This document shows positions 1-7,784 of a stretch of DNA of 25,821 bases, piece by piece. Below the pieces are notes generated by a model that was given only the letters and a program-made list of their open reading frames with translations, was not told where the DNA came from and did not search any database. Every line of letters begins with the position of its first letter. Position 1 is the stretch's first letter. Where the stretch lies: positions 1-25,821 of the forward strand of contig JBHBDS010000087.1 of NCBI GenBank assembly GCA_041784625.1, read 5' to 3'. Source of the DNA: JAUNKE01 sp041784625 (GTDB lineage Bacteria; Bacillota; Clostridia; Peptostreptococcales; Filifactoraceae). The position numbers and the translations under genes are program-made.

Positions 1-480
1 AATGATGTAAAAATCAAAGAAGACGAGAAAATAAAAATTTGTGCGCCATATGAAGAGTTTGAATTTAATGGTCTAAAGATCAAAACTTTTGGCTCAACAG
101 ATGCGGGGCTGAGCTTTTTGATTGAGCTCGATGGAAAAAAAGTTTTCCATGCGGGCGATCTCAACTGGTGGCACTGGGAGGGTGAAACCGAGGCCGAGCG
201 AGCTTATGCAAAATGTATTTTCTTTGAAGAACTCGACAAGCTGCGAGGACAGGAAGTGGATATTGCATTTTTCCCTGTTGACCCACGCTTGGAGTCTGCG
301 TATTATTATGGTGGAGAACAGTTCATTCAGGCGGTTTCTCCGAAGCATTTTATTCCGATGCATTTCCAAGATAGCTATAGCATTACAACAAAATTCAAAA
401 ATTTTATGGAAAACAACGCCTCGACGATTATTTATCCAATCCAAAAAAGAGGTGAAGTGATTGAACTAAAGGCTGATTGA
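1..480 (+). CDS. MBL-fold metal-dependent hydrolase, 3' fragment
   Basis: The reading frame is open from the first base of the window to a TGA at 478-480, giving about 159 residues of the C-terminal part of a protein whose start lies upstream. It resembles UlaG-like metallo-beta-lactamase-fold hydrolases (COG2220 type). The visible pattern is F-L-I-E-L-D-G-K-K-V-F-H-A-G-D-L-N, then I-A-F-F-P-V-D-P-R, then a late I-P-M-H-F histidine, matching the later metal-ligand strands of this fold. The classical H-x-H-x-D-H motif would be upstream and cannot be seen. Substrate unknown; these proteins are usually soluble and cytoplasmic. A terminator overlaps the stop codon, so this gene probably ends the preceding transcription unit. 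An ATG at 122 is out of frame, and the in-frame TTG at 118 is internal. Confidence 0.8.
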   Translation, partial: NDVKIKEDEKIKICAPYEEFEFNGLKIKTFGSTDAGLSFLIELDGKKVFHAGDLNWWHWEGETEAERAYAKCIFFEELDKLRGQEVDIAFFPVDPRLESAYYYGGEQFIQAVSPKHFIPMHFQDSYSITTKFKNFMENNASTIIYPIQKRGEVIELKAD

Positions 481-495
481 TAAGATCAGCTTTTT
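468..495 (+). terminator. Rho-independent terminator after the MBL-fold gene
   Basis: The arms GCTGAT (472-477) and ATCAGC (485-490) enclose a 7-base loop. The helix can extend outward by one G-T and three A-T pairs (468-471 with 491-494) and is followed by a five-T run with more T-rich sequence. It overlaps the TGA stop of the upstream gene and lies just before the rnr ribosome site, so it separates the two units or attenuates read-through into rnr. Confidence 0.75.
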
Positions 496-511
496 CTATA
501 AGGAGATTTTT

Positions 512-2620
512 ATGAGAATGTCATTGTCAGATGCCATCATCACATTGATGGATGATTCAGCTTATCGTGCGCTGACGGTTGAAGAGATTGCAAGGATTTT
601 TTCGAGCACCAAGCTAGAGCGTGAAGAAGTGAAGAAAACTTTGCGCCAGCTTTCGTCAGAGGGAAAAATTATTATCGATTCCAAAAAACGTTGCAATTTG
701 CCAGAGAAAAAAGGATACGAAAAAGGCATCCTATCGATCAATGCTCGAGGGTATGGATTCATCTCTCGAGAAGATGGCGATGTTTTTATTGCGCCGCCCG
801 ATACGGCCTATGCGATGAATGGTGACGAAGTGTTGTACAAAATCACCAAGCATCCTGCGAATGGACTTCGCGCAGAGGGTTTTGTACACTCTATTATTAA
901 GCGCAATACGGACATCATTGTCGGTCAGTTTTCGAAAAGCAAAAATTTTGGTTTTGTGATTCCAGATGACAATCGGATTGGGTACGACATTTTTATTCCG
1001 AAAAAACTTTTTAATCATGCAAAACACGGCGACATTGTATCTTGCCAAATTATCCGTTATCCTGAAAAAGGGATGAAACCAGAGGGCATGGTCCTGCAGG
1101 TGATTGGAAGGAATCGAAATTTGCTGGTCGACATTGAAAGCGAATTAGTGCAGCGAAAAATCACCAGAGAATTTCCGATAAAAGTATCGAAGCAAGTGCA
1201 ACTACTGTCTGCTGAAATTTCACCAAAAGAACGAAGCAAGCGAGAGGTGTTTGACGAACTAATATACACAATCGACGGCTCGGACTCGAAAGATCTCGAC
1301 GATGCGATTTCGATAAAATATGCCAAATCAGGCTATGAACTGGGCGTCTATATTGCGGATGTGAGCCATTTTGTGACGGAAAATTCGCCACTGGACAAAG
1401 AGGCTCTTTCGCGAGGGACTTCGATCTATTTTGCCAACCAAGTCGTGCCGATGCTACCAGAAAAACTTTCGAACAATCTCTGCTCCCTCAATCCTAATGA
1501 AGAAAAATTAGTCCTCGCATTAAAAATGGTTTTCAACAAAAAAGGGAAGTTGATCGAGCACAAGATTTCGGAAGGAATTATTGTTTCCAAGCATCGTTTG
1601 GTTTATGAAGACGTATCCGATTTTCTTGAAAATGGAGAAGGAAAAATTCTCGAAATCGGCGACAAAGAATTAGAAGAGTCGCTCCAAATTGCGAAGGAAT
1701 TGGCTGACTTGCTCCGAGAAAAAAGATTTAAGCGAGGAAGCATCGATTTTGATTTTCCAGAAACAAAATACGAAGTGCAAGGCGATGCAGTGACCAAGGT
1801 CGGCGTGCGAGAAATGCGCATTGCAAATCATATCATCGAGGAATTTATGATCGCTGCCAACGAAACGGTTGCCGAAGCAATGTACTTGCAAGAGATTCCG
1901 ATTCTATATCGAGTGCATGAAGAACCAAATCCAGAAAAAATTGAGGTGATTTATGACAATGTTCGAGCGCTCGATTTGAAAGTAAAAAAACATCGAGACG
2001 GAAGGATTTTCCCAAGCGATATTCAATATATCATCGATCAGTCGAACGAGATTCAGCAAAAGGATTTGATCCATTATAGCTTGCTCCGTGCGATGCAAAA
2101 AGCAAAATATTCATCCAAAGAGACGGAGCATTTTGGCTTGGCATCGAAGTACTACACGCATTTTACTTCGCCGATACGCAGATACCCCGATTTGCAAACG
2201 CATCGCATCATCAAAGAAATGCTCAGCGGAAAACTAAACCTCGGAAGAATCAAACATTATGAGAGCATCTTAGAAGAAGTCGCAAGAAAAACATCCGAAG
2301 CGGAAGTCAAAGCAATCGATGTGGAGCGAAAAGTGGACGACATTTTGGCATGCTACTATATGAGTGATTATATCGGCGAAATCTTTGAGGGAAAAATCAT
2401 CAATTTTGTCAGCTTTGGAATTTTTGTCAAATTGGAAAATACGATTGAGGGTCTGATTCGCTATTCCGAGATTCGAAAGACAAAATTTGCAAAGAATCAT
2501 TTGGAGCATTCGGTGGAGGAAGAAATGCGACAACGCTACAAAATTGGAGACATAATAGAAGTGGTTGTCGAACAAGTAGACTTTTCTTTTCGAGAAGTTA
2601 TCCTAACTTTTTCGTATTAA
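512..2620 (+). CDS. rnr: Ribonuclease R
   Basis: 702-residue processive 3'-to-5' exoribonuclease of the RNase II/R family, which degrades structured RNA and takes part in mRNA decay and trans-translation. Domains seen in order are an N-terminal winged-helix-like segment (about 1-65), two cold-shock OB domains (about 70-200), the RNB catalytic domain (about 230-590) and a C-terminal S1 domain (about 622-702). The RNB motif T-I-D-G-S-D-S-K-D-L-D-D-A at 253-265 supplies the metal-binding aspartates D255, D261, D263 and D264. Length is in the usual 700-800 range, but the basic C-terminal tail of the E. coli enzyme is missing. ATG at 512 follows AAGGAG (500-505) at normal spacing; a second in-frame ATG is at 518. 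SmpB is encoded one gene downstream, as expected for this functional pair. Confidence 0.97.
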   Translation: MRMSLSDAIITLMDDSAYRALTVEEIARIFSSTKLEREEVKKTLRQLSSEGKIIIDSKKRCNLPEKKGYEKGILSINARGYGFISREDGDVFIAPPDTAYAMNGDEVLYKITKHPANGLRAEGFVHSIIKRNTDIIVGQFSKSKNFGFVIPDDNRIGYDIFIPKKLFNHAKHGDIVSCQIIRYPEKGMKPEGMVLQVIGRNRNLLVDIESELVQRKITREFPIKVSKQVQLLSAEISPKERSKREVFDELIYTIDGSDSKDLDDAISIKYAKSGYELGVYIADVSHFVTENSPLDKEALSRGTSIYFANQVVPMLPEKLSNNLCSLNPNEEKLVLALKMVFNKKGKLIEHKISEGIIVSKHRLVYEDVSDFLENGEGKILEIGDKELEESLQIAKELADLLREKRFKRGSIDFDFPETKYEVQGDAVTKVGVREMRIANHIIEEFMIAANETVAEAMYLQEIPILYRVHEEPNPEKIEVIYDNVRALDLKVKKHRDGRIFPSDIQYIIDQSNEIQQKDLIHYSLLRAMQKAKYSSKETEHFGLASKYYTHFTSPIRRYPDLQTHRIIKEMLSGKLNLGRIKHYESILEEVARKTSEAEVKAIDVERKVDDILACYYMSDYIGEIFEGKIINFVSFGIFVKLENTIEGLIRYSEIRKTKFAKNHLEHSVEEEMRQRYKIGDIIEVVVEQVDFSFREVILTFSY

Positions 2621-2705
2621 TTAGAAATTTCGATAGCTTTTTTTTCAAACTAATAGTAAAATAGTTAATGATAATAAACTTTTTTTGAACATGGAGGATT
2701 TATAG

Positions 2706-3911
2706 ATGAGCAATATGCTTTCGGTTAATGTAACCAAGGATGTCTATTATATCGGTGTAAATGACAGGGAGACAGCACTTTTTGAGAATATGTGGCCACT
2801 ATATCATGGAGTTACGTACAATTCCTATCTGATCGTTGATGAAAAGACAGCGCTGCTTGATACCGTAAAAATTACAAAAGTAGATGATTTCTTGGCGAAA
2901 CTTGAGGATGCTTTGGATGGAAAAAAACTGGATTATCTCGTGGTGCACCATATGGAGCCAGATCATTCGAGCTCAATCCAAACGATCATCAACAATTATC
3001 CAGAAGTAAAATTGGTTGGAAACAAAAAAACAAAGGAAATGCTCAAAGAATTCTACGGAATTGACGATGCAGAAAAAATTATTGAAGTAAAAGAGGGCGA
3101 TGTTCTCGAACTTGGAAAAAGAACATTGCAATTCTATATGACGCCAATGGTTCACTGGCCAGAGTCGATGGTGAGCTACGAAACACACGAAAAAATTCTA
3201 TTCTCACAAGATGCTTTCGGTGGATTTGGTGCGCTCAACGGACCGATTTTTGACGACGAGATCAACTACAGCTTCTATGAAAGCGAAACAAGAAGATATT
3301 ATTCCAATATCGTAGGAAAACATTCCAAACAAGTTCAAGGCGTTCTCAAAAAACTAGAAGGACTTGAAATCAATATGATCTGTCCAGTTCACGGACCAGT
3401 TTGGAGAACAAATCCTGCAAAAATTGTGGAAGAATATTCCAAATGGGCGAACTATCAAACAGAAGACGGCGTTGTCATCGTATATGGATCGATGTATGGA
3501 AACACAACGACGATGGCAGATACTCTAGCAAGACATCTTGCGGTAGAGGGAATTAAAAATGTAAAAATGTTTGACGTTTCCAAAACTCACGCATCCTACA
3601 TCATCAGCGAAATTTGGAAATATAAAGGCCTAATCCTTGGCAGCTGTGCGTACAACAATGGATTGTTCCCGCCGATGGCAAATTTGGTGAACTTGATCCA
3701 AATGAACAATATCCAAAACCACATTCTTGGAATTTTTGGTTCATACAGCTGGAGCGGCGGCGGGGTAAAATGCCTCAAAGCATTTGCAGATGCTAGCAAT
3801 TATGATTTTATCGATCATATTGTTGAATCAAAATCTTCTCCCAAAAAAGAGGAGTTGGATTCGTTAGCAATTTTGGCTAAGGAGATGGCAAAAAAACTTA
3901 GAGGAGAATAA
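2706..3911 (+). CDS. fprA: A-type flavodiiron protein (FprA)
   Basis: 401 residues. Flavodiiron proteins reduce O2 to water and/or NO to N2O in the cytoplasm of anaerobes, using electrons from rubredoxin or coenzyme F420. The N-terminal metallo-beta-lactamase-like domain (about 1-250) holds the diiron ligands: H82-x-E84-x-D86-H87, then H150, D169 and H229 in C-P-V-H-G-P. The C-terminal flavodoxin domain (about 254-400) begins with the FMN phosphate loop Y-G-S-M-Y-G-N-T-T at 260-268. There is no rubredoxin or flavin-reductase extension, so it is the short class A form. ATG 2706 follows GGAGG (2693-2697). The 85-bp AT-rich gap after rnr contains TAAAAT (2657) and GATAAT (2670) but no convincing -35, so a separate promoter is possible but unproven. 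The stop abuts the smpB ATG. Confidence 0.95.
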   Translation: MSNMLSVNVTKDVYYIGVNDRETALFENMWPLYHGVTYNSYLIVDEKTALLDTVKITKVDDFLAKLEDALDGKKLDYLVVHHMEPDHSSSIQTIINNYPEVKLVGNKKTKEMLKEFYGIDDAEKIIEVKEGDVLELGKRTLQFYMTPMVHWPESMVSYETHEKILFSQDAFGGFGALNGPIFDDEINYSFYESETRRYYSNIVGKHSKQVQGVLKKLEGLEINMICPVHGPVWRTNPAKIVEEYSKWANYQTEDGVVIVYGSMYGNTTTMADTLARHLAVEGIKNVKMFDVSKTHASYIISEIWKYKGLILGSCAYNNGLFPPMANLVNLIQMNNIQNHILGIFGSYSWSGGGVKCLKAFADASNYDFIDHIVESKSSPKKEELDSLAILAKEMAKKLRGE

Positions 3912-4364
3912 ATGTCCGATATTAAGGTTATTGCAAAAAATAGAAAGGCTCGCTTTAATTTTGAAATCATCGAAAGCTACGAGGCAGGTATTGAGCTAAA
4001 AGGCACGGAAGTCAAATCGATTCGGATGTCCAAGATCAATATCTCGGATGGCTACGCAAGCATCGACAATGGCGAAGTATTTCTAAAGCAGGTGCATATC
4101 AGTCCTTATGAGCAAGGAAATATTTTCAACGTAGACCCACTTCGTGTGCGCAAATTGTTGCTCCACAAAAGAGAGATTGACAAATTGCTGGGCGAGACGA
4201 CGCAAAAAGGCTACACGCTCGTTCCGCTGTCCGTTTATCTAAAAAGAGGAAAAGTCAAAGTGGAAATAGGACTTGCAAAAGGGAAAAAACTTTATGACAA
4301 ACGAGAAAGTTTGGCAAAAAAAGATATGCAGCGCAGAGTAGAGCGAGAACTGAAAAATTATTAG
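3912..4364 (+). CDS. smpB: SsrA-binding protein SmpB
   Basis: 150 residues, normal length. SmpB binds tmRNA (SsrA) and delivers it to ribosomes stalled on broken mRNA. The family signature is clear: I-A-x-N-R-K-A-R-F near the N-terminus, then the segment around G-I-E-L-x-G-T-E-V-K-S-I-R, then the ribosome-binding basic tail with G-K-K-L-Y-D-K-R-E-S and R-R-V-E-R-E-L. The ATG follows the fprA stop directly, with GGAG at 3903-3906 inside the end of fprA, which implies translational coupling. No tmRNA gene is recognised nearby, although ssrA often lies next to smpB. Confidence 0.97.
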   Translation: MSDIKVIAKNRKARFNFEIIESYEAGIELKGTEVKSIRMSKINISDGYASIDNGEVFLKQVHISPYEQGNIFNVDPLRVRKLLLHKREIDKLLGETTQKGYTLVPLSVYLKRGKVKVEIGLAKGKKLYDKRESLAKKDMQRRVERELKNY

Positions 4365-4376
4365 GATGGAGAATGT

Positions 4377-4880
4377 ATGTCACTATATAAAAAATGGGAT
4401 GAACAAGCGTATCAAATCGAGACGCAAGAAGAATATGATCAATTCTGGGGAACTTATCTTCCGCTAGAAACAAAATTTTACGAATATCTGCTCGAACGCA
4501 AAGATGAAGTGGTGGAAAAAGATTTGTCCTCACTGGCAACACTATTCGATGTAGATGTTCTAACGGTGGTTGGCTTCCTCGATGGAATCAATTCGTCTCT
4601 CAAAACAGAAATTGATATTGAAAAAGTGGAAGAAAATACGGTTGTAAAACTAGATATTGACTTCGAAAAACTATTCTACAATATGCTGGATGCAAAAGCA
4701 GAATGGTTGTTTACGCTACCACAATGGGACAGTATTTTGACACAGGAGCGCCGAAAAGAAATTCGCAAAGAATACAACAAATCAAAAACCTATGTCAACG
4801 AGAATAAAATCGGAAGAAATGACGATTGTCCATGTGGCAGTGGCAAAAAATACAAAAAATGTTGTGGCAAAAATAACTAA
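4377..4880 (+). CDS. SEC-C zinc-motif protein
   Basis: 167 residues. The C-terminus carries a SEC-C metal-binding motif like that at the end of SecA: R-N-D-D-C-P-C-G-S-G-K-K-Y-K-K-C-C-G, with zinc ligands C151, C153, C162 and C163 (C-x-C...C-C). The N-terminal 130 residues are acidic and look helical; F-L-D-G-I-N-S-S-L and D-I-D-F-E-K-L-F-Y-N-M-L-D-A-K-A-E match a clostridial family of short SEC-C proteins of unknown role. It is not SecA, since no DEAD motor is present. ATG 4377 is preceded by GGAG at 4368-4371. It follows smpB by 12 bp and ends just before a strong terminator, so it is the last gene of the rnr-fprA-smpB unit; a translation- or ribosome-related role is only a guess from context. 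Confidence 0.85.
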   Translation: MSLYKKWDEQAYQIETQEEYDQFWGTYLPLETKFYEYLLERKDEVVEKDLSSLATLFDVDVLTVVGFLDGINSSLKTEIDIEKVEENTVVKLDIDFEKLFYNMLDAKAEWLFTLPQWDSILTQERRKEIRKEYNKSKTYVNENKIGRNDDCPCGSGKKYKKCCGKNN

Positions 4881-4889
4881 TTGTTTTTT

Positions 4890-4917
4890 GACCTTTAGAG
4901 AAGTCTAAAGGTCTTTT
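4890..4917 (+). terminator. Strong Rho-independent terminator
   Basis: Perfect 10-bp inverted repeat GACCTTTAGA (4890-4899) / TCTAAAGGTC (4904-4913) with a GAAG loop, followed by TTTT. It lies 10 bases after the SEC-C gene stop and only 8 bases before the queG start, so it closes the rnr-smpB unit right in front of the next gene. Confidence 0.88.
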
Positions 4918-4925
4918 GCATATTT

Positions 4926-5798
4926 ATGAAAAAATTGGACTATCGAATTATCTCGTTTGAGCGAGTGCGAGAGAAATATCAAACTTTCTTAGAACATCAA
5001 GAGACACGCAAGCAAAAAGGACAATTTAATGAGTTTGAAGCAGACATAGATTCTATCGAAGAGCTTGAAAAAAAGCTGGGATTCCACATTCGATCGATCC
5101 TCGTCGTATTTGTGCCGTATGTAGATGAGAAGAAATTGCAAAGAGCTAGCAAATGTAATTTATCGGTGCATGCCGTTTCCATCGATTACCACATTCTTGT
5201 AAAAGAATATCTCGGGGAGATTCGTGAATTGCTTTTTGAAGAAAGCGACAGAGTATATTTGCAATGTGACAATGGATTATTCAACGAAAGATTTTTTGCA
5301 ATACAAAGCGGATTATGCAAAAAAGGGATGAATGCTCTGGCGATACATCCGCAGTACGGGAGCTATGGAATTTTGGGGCTACTTGTTTCGGACAAAATAT
5401 TTGAAGAAAAATCTACGAATGAATCCAAATGTTGCCAGTGCAAGAAATGTATGAAAGCCTGTCCAACGCAAGCAATCTCGCTCGATGGTGTAAACGGGAA
5501 TATTTGTTTGTCGTATTTAACACAAAAGAAAAATCTCACCGAAGAAGAAAAAGAATTACTAAAAAAAGGGAAAAAAGTTTACGGATGCGATATTTGTCAA
5601 CAGGTCTGTCCTGAAAATCAACGGATAATTTATTGCGAAAATGAGGACTTTGGCGAAGATTTGATGTATAATATAGAGTTGGAAGATTTAGTTTCGCTCA
5701 GCAACAAAGAGTTTAAGCGAGAATATGGCAACCGAAATTTTGCTTGGCGTGGTAAATCGATTTTGCTTAGAAATATAGAGTTGGTAGAAGATGAATAG
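4926..5798 (+). CDS. queG: Epoxyqueuosine reductase, short form
   Basis: 290 residues. QueG is a cobalamin-dependent, double [4Fe-4S] enzyme that reduces epoxyqueuosine to queuosine at the wobble base of GUN-decoding tRNAs. The ferredoxin-like part shows C169-x2-C172-x2-C175-x3-C179-P and later C194 and C221-x2-C224-x3-C228-P, the usual cysteine set. D115, in C-D-N-G-L-F-N-E-R, matches the family's catalytic aspartate segment, and H-P-Q-Y-G-S-Y-G-I-L-G fits the cobalamin-pocket strand. The G-K-N-T stretch usual in QueG reads K-G-M-N here, so the protein is somewhat divergent. It lacks the C-terminal HEAT-like domain of the E. coli enzyme, as do many Firmicute versions. No normally spaced ribosome site precedes ATG 4926, and no alternative ATG, GTG or TTG start lies upstream before a stop at 4896. 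It overlaps nth by 8 bp. Confidence 0.85.
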   Translation: MKKLDYRIISFERVREKYQTFLEHQETRKQKGQFNEFEADIDSIEELEKKLGFHIRSILVVFVPYVDEKKLQRASKCNLSVHAVSIDYHILVKEYLGEIRELLFEESDRVYLQCDNGLFNERFFAIQSGLCKKGMNALAIHPQYGSYGILGLLVSDKIFEEKSTNESKCCQCKKCMKACPTQAISLDGVNGNICLSYLTQKKNLTEEEKELLKKGKKVYGCDICQQVCPENQRIIYCENEDFGEDLMYNIELEDLVSLSNKEFKREYGNRNFAWRGKSILLRNIELVEDE

Positions 5799-6426
5799 AC
5801 ACACAAGAATTATTAATAATATTATCGAGATGTATCCCGATGCCGAATGCGAGCTCGACCACAAAGATCCATTTGAGCTCTTGATTGCGACGATGCTCAG
5901 TGCACAGACAACGGACAAACAAGTAAACAAGGTAACGGTGAATCTATTCAAAGATTTTGGCACGGCAGAGAAGTTGAGCCAAGCGAATGTTGAAGACGTA
6001 AAAAAACATATTAACAGCCTCGGCTTTTTTAACTCAAAAGCAGAAAATATTGTGCAGACGGCAAAAATTTTGATGAAGGATTACGACGGCGTCGTTCCTG
6101 GAAATATGGACGAGCTCACCAAGCTTCCTGGTGTAGGGAGAAAGACGGCAAATGTCGTGCTCAGTAATGCATTTGATGTGCCAGCTTTTGCGGTGGATAC
6201 CCATGTAAAGCGTGTGACGCATCGTTTGGGGCTGACAAAAAATACTGATCCAGACAAAGTGGAGCAAGACATAACTTCCAAAATTCCAAAAAAAATGTAT
6301 ACCAAAGCACATCATGCCATTATTTTTCACGGCAGAAGAACCTGCAAAGCATCCAGACCAGAGTGTCATCGATGCGAACTTTCGCTTGAATGTCCGTATT
6401 ACAAAAAATTGACGAAGGAGAAGTAG
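5791..6426 (+). CDS. nth: Endonuclease III
   Basis: 211 residues, normal for Nth, a bifunctional DNA glycosylase/AP lyase that removes oxidised pyrimidines in base-excision repair. The helix-hairpin-helix is L-P-G-V-G-R-K-T-A-N-V-V at 112-123, with catalytic lysine K118 and aspartate D136 in A-V-D-T-H-V (equivalent to E. coli K120 and D138). The C-terminal [4Fe-4S] loop is C185-x6-C192-x2-C195-x5-C201. The ATG lies inside the end of queG (8-bp overlap), suggesting coupled translation; the ribosome site is weak. The stop is immediately followed by the cobU ATG. Confidence 0.96.
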   Translation: MNRHTRIINNIIEMYPDAECELDHKDPFELLIATMLSAQTTDKQVNKVTVNLFKDFGTAEKLSQANVEDVKKHINSLGFFNSKAENIVQTAKILMKDYDGVVPGNMDELTKLPGVGRKTANVVLSNAFDVPAFAVDTHVKRVTHRLGLTKNTDPDKVEQDITSKIPKKMYTKAHHAIIFHGRRTCKASRPECHRCELSLECPYYKKLTKEK

Positions 6427-6984
6427 ATGGCAGAAATAATTTTTGTGACGGGGGGCTCAAGATCGGGCAAGAGCAAATTTGCGGAAGATTATGTGCTCGA
6501 GCGTGCTACCAACCCTGCATATTTTGCTACAGCGATTCCTTTTGATGACGAAATGAAACAGCGTGTGCAGATACATCAGGAGCGTCGCGGGTCGATTTGG
6601 ACAAATTATGCGCTTCCATATGGGCTTACTGACGATGACAATGAGTTATCTGCTCATGATGTGATTTTGCTCGACTGTCTTACGTTGCTGGTGTTTAATT
6701 TGATGTTTCTGATCGAAAGCGACTACGATCATCTTTCGAGGGAAAGAAGAGCGGAAATTGAAATCGTAGTTCTTGCCCAAATCAAAAAAATGCTCGAGCA
6801 ATTTGCTGAATTGCCAAGCAAGGTAGTGATCGTTTCAAACGAGATTGGGCTTGGCATTGTTCCTGAAAATGCACTGTCGAGACTGTATCGAGATATTGTA
6901 GGGAGAGCGAATCAGCTGGTCGCATCGAGTGCAAAGAATGTATATTTTGTAATCAGCGGAATCCCGCTCAAGATCAAAGGATAG
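6427..6984 (+). CDS. cobU: Adenosylcobinamide kinase / adenosylcobinamide-phosphate guanylyltransferase
   Basis: 185 residues. CobU phosphorylates adenosylcobinamide and then transfers GMP to give adenosylcobinamide-GDP, the activated form for attachment of the lower ligand of cobalamin. The P-loop G-G-S-R-S-G-K-S is at 9-16. H50 in Q-I-H-Q-E-R-R aligns with the guanylylated histidine of Salmonella CobU. Further family marks are D-C-L-T-L-L, S-N-E-I-G-L-G-I-V-P, and G-R-A-N-Q-L-V-A near the C-terminus. ATG 6427 directly follows the nth stop, with AAGGAG at 6415-6420. cobS follows after 2 bp and a CobC-like phosphatase overlaps that, so three nucleotide-loop assembly steps sit together. Confidence 0.95.
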   Translation: MAEIIFVTGGSRSGKSKFAEDYVLERATNPAYFATAIPFDDEMKQRVQIHQERRGSIWTNYALPYGLTDDDNELSAHDVILLDCLTLLVFNLMFLIESDYDHLSRERRAEIEIVVLAQIKKMLEQFAELPSKVVIVSNEIGLGIVPENALSRLYRDIVGRANQLVASSAKNVYFVISGIPLKIKG

Positions 6985-6986
6985 CT

Positions 6987-7784
6987 ATGAAAAAAAATCT
7001 GGACTATATATTGAGCAATTTTGTTTTTATCTCAAGAATCCCAGTGAAAATTCCTTTTGAATATCGCTCGGACGCTGGCAATGTCAAATTTTTTCCAGTG
7101 GTTGGGATACTGATGGGCTGGATTTCTTTTCTTGTTTTTGTAGTATTTCAGCATATTTTTTCATCTGCAACGGTTGCATTTTTGATTACGATGGCGATGG
7201 TCTTTCTCACGGGTGGAATCCATTTGGACGGCCTATCCGACACAGCAGATGGACTACTAAGCTATCGAAGTCCTGATCGAATGATTGAGATCATGAAGGA
7301 TTCGAGCATCGGTGCGATGGGAGTTCTTGCGCTCATACTGATTTTGCTTGCCAAAATATTTTTTGTCAATGAGTTAATTGAAAAAGCGCTGATATTTTTT
7401 GTCCTTCTGTTTCCAGTTTACGGCAGACTCTGTATCGTAAATGCCTGCTACTTTGGCAGACCGGTCGACAAATCGAAACTAGGCAGAGGATTTATCGGGA
7501 ATATGGATATCGTAGAATTTTTGCTGATTCAGACGGTATATTCTGTGTACAATGCAACGATCCTTTGGTATTTTTCGTCGATTGAGATTCTACGAACTAC
7601 GTTGATTGCATCCTTTGGGACGCAGCTTTTGCTCATTTTGATAAGCTATCTATTTGTGAGGAATGTTACAGCAAAAATCAATGGAATCTCTGGAGATGTT
7701 CTGGGTGCTGTATGCGAAATTGGCGAAGCATTTTCGATGTCGATATTTATGATGGTGATGATATTATGCGAAAAATTTATTTGA
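6987..7784 (+). CDS. cobS: Adenosylcobinamide-GDP ribazoletransferase (cobalamin synthase)
   Basis: 265 residues, slightly longer than the usual ~250. CobS is an integral membrane protein that joins adenosylcobinamide-GDP to alpha-ribazole (or its phosphate) to make cobalamin (phosphate). Several hydrophobic helices are visible, at about 36-58, 62-76, 110-142 and 196-222 and near the C-terminus. The signature H-L-D-G-L-S-D-T-A-D-G-L is at 79-90 and the D-S-S-I-G-A-M-G loop at 105-112; F-F-P-V-V-G at 35-40 is also typical. ATG 6987 is 2 bp after the cobU stop, with a weak AAAGG upstream. The last 19 bases overlap the next gene. Confidence 0.95.
   Translation: MKKNLDYILSNFVFISRIPVKIPFEYRSDAGNVKFFPVVGILMGWISFLVFVVFQHIFSSATVAFLITMAMVFLTGGIHLDGLSDTADGLLSYRSPDRMIEIMKDSSIGAMGVLALILILLAKIFFVNELIEKALIFFVLLFPVYGRLCIVNACYFGRPVDKSKLGRGFIGNMDIVEFLLIQTVYSVYNATILWYFSSIEILRTTLIASFGTQLLLILISYLFVRNVTAKINGISGDVLGAVCEIGEAFSMSIFMMVMILCEKFI

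Noticed and set aside
2595..2612. Small hairpin AAGTTA-TCC-TAACTT followed by TTT at the end of rnr
   Set aside because: The stem is AT-rich, lies inside the coding sequence and has a short T-run; too weak to call a terminator, though slight attenuation before fprA is possible.
2621..2705. Possible promoter for fprA (TAAAAT at 2657, GATAAT at 2670)
   Set aside because: No -35-like hexamer is found at 16-18 bp from either element, and such hexamers are expected by chance in AT-rich sequence.
4365..4925. Search for a tmRNA (ssrA) gene next to smpB
   Set aside because: No tRNA-like ends or tag-peptide reading frame were found; the space is occupied by the SEC-C gene and a terminator.
7712..7765. 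Upstream ATG extension of the CobC-like gene
   Set aside because: The extra 18 residues do not resemble the family, which starts at M-R-K-I-Y-L-I-R-H, and would enlarge the overlap with cobS.
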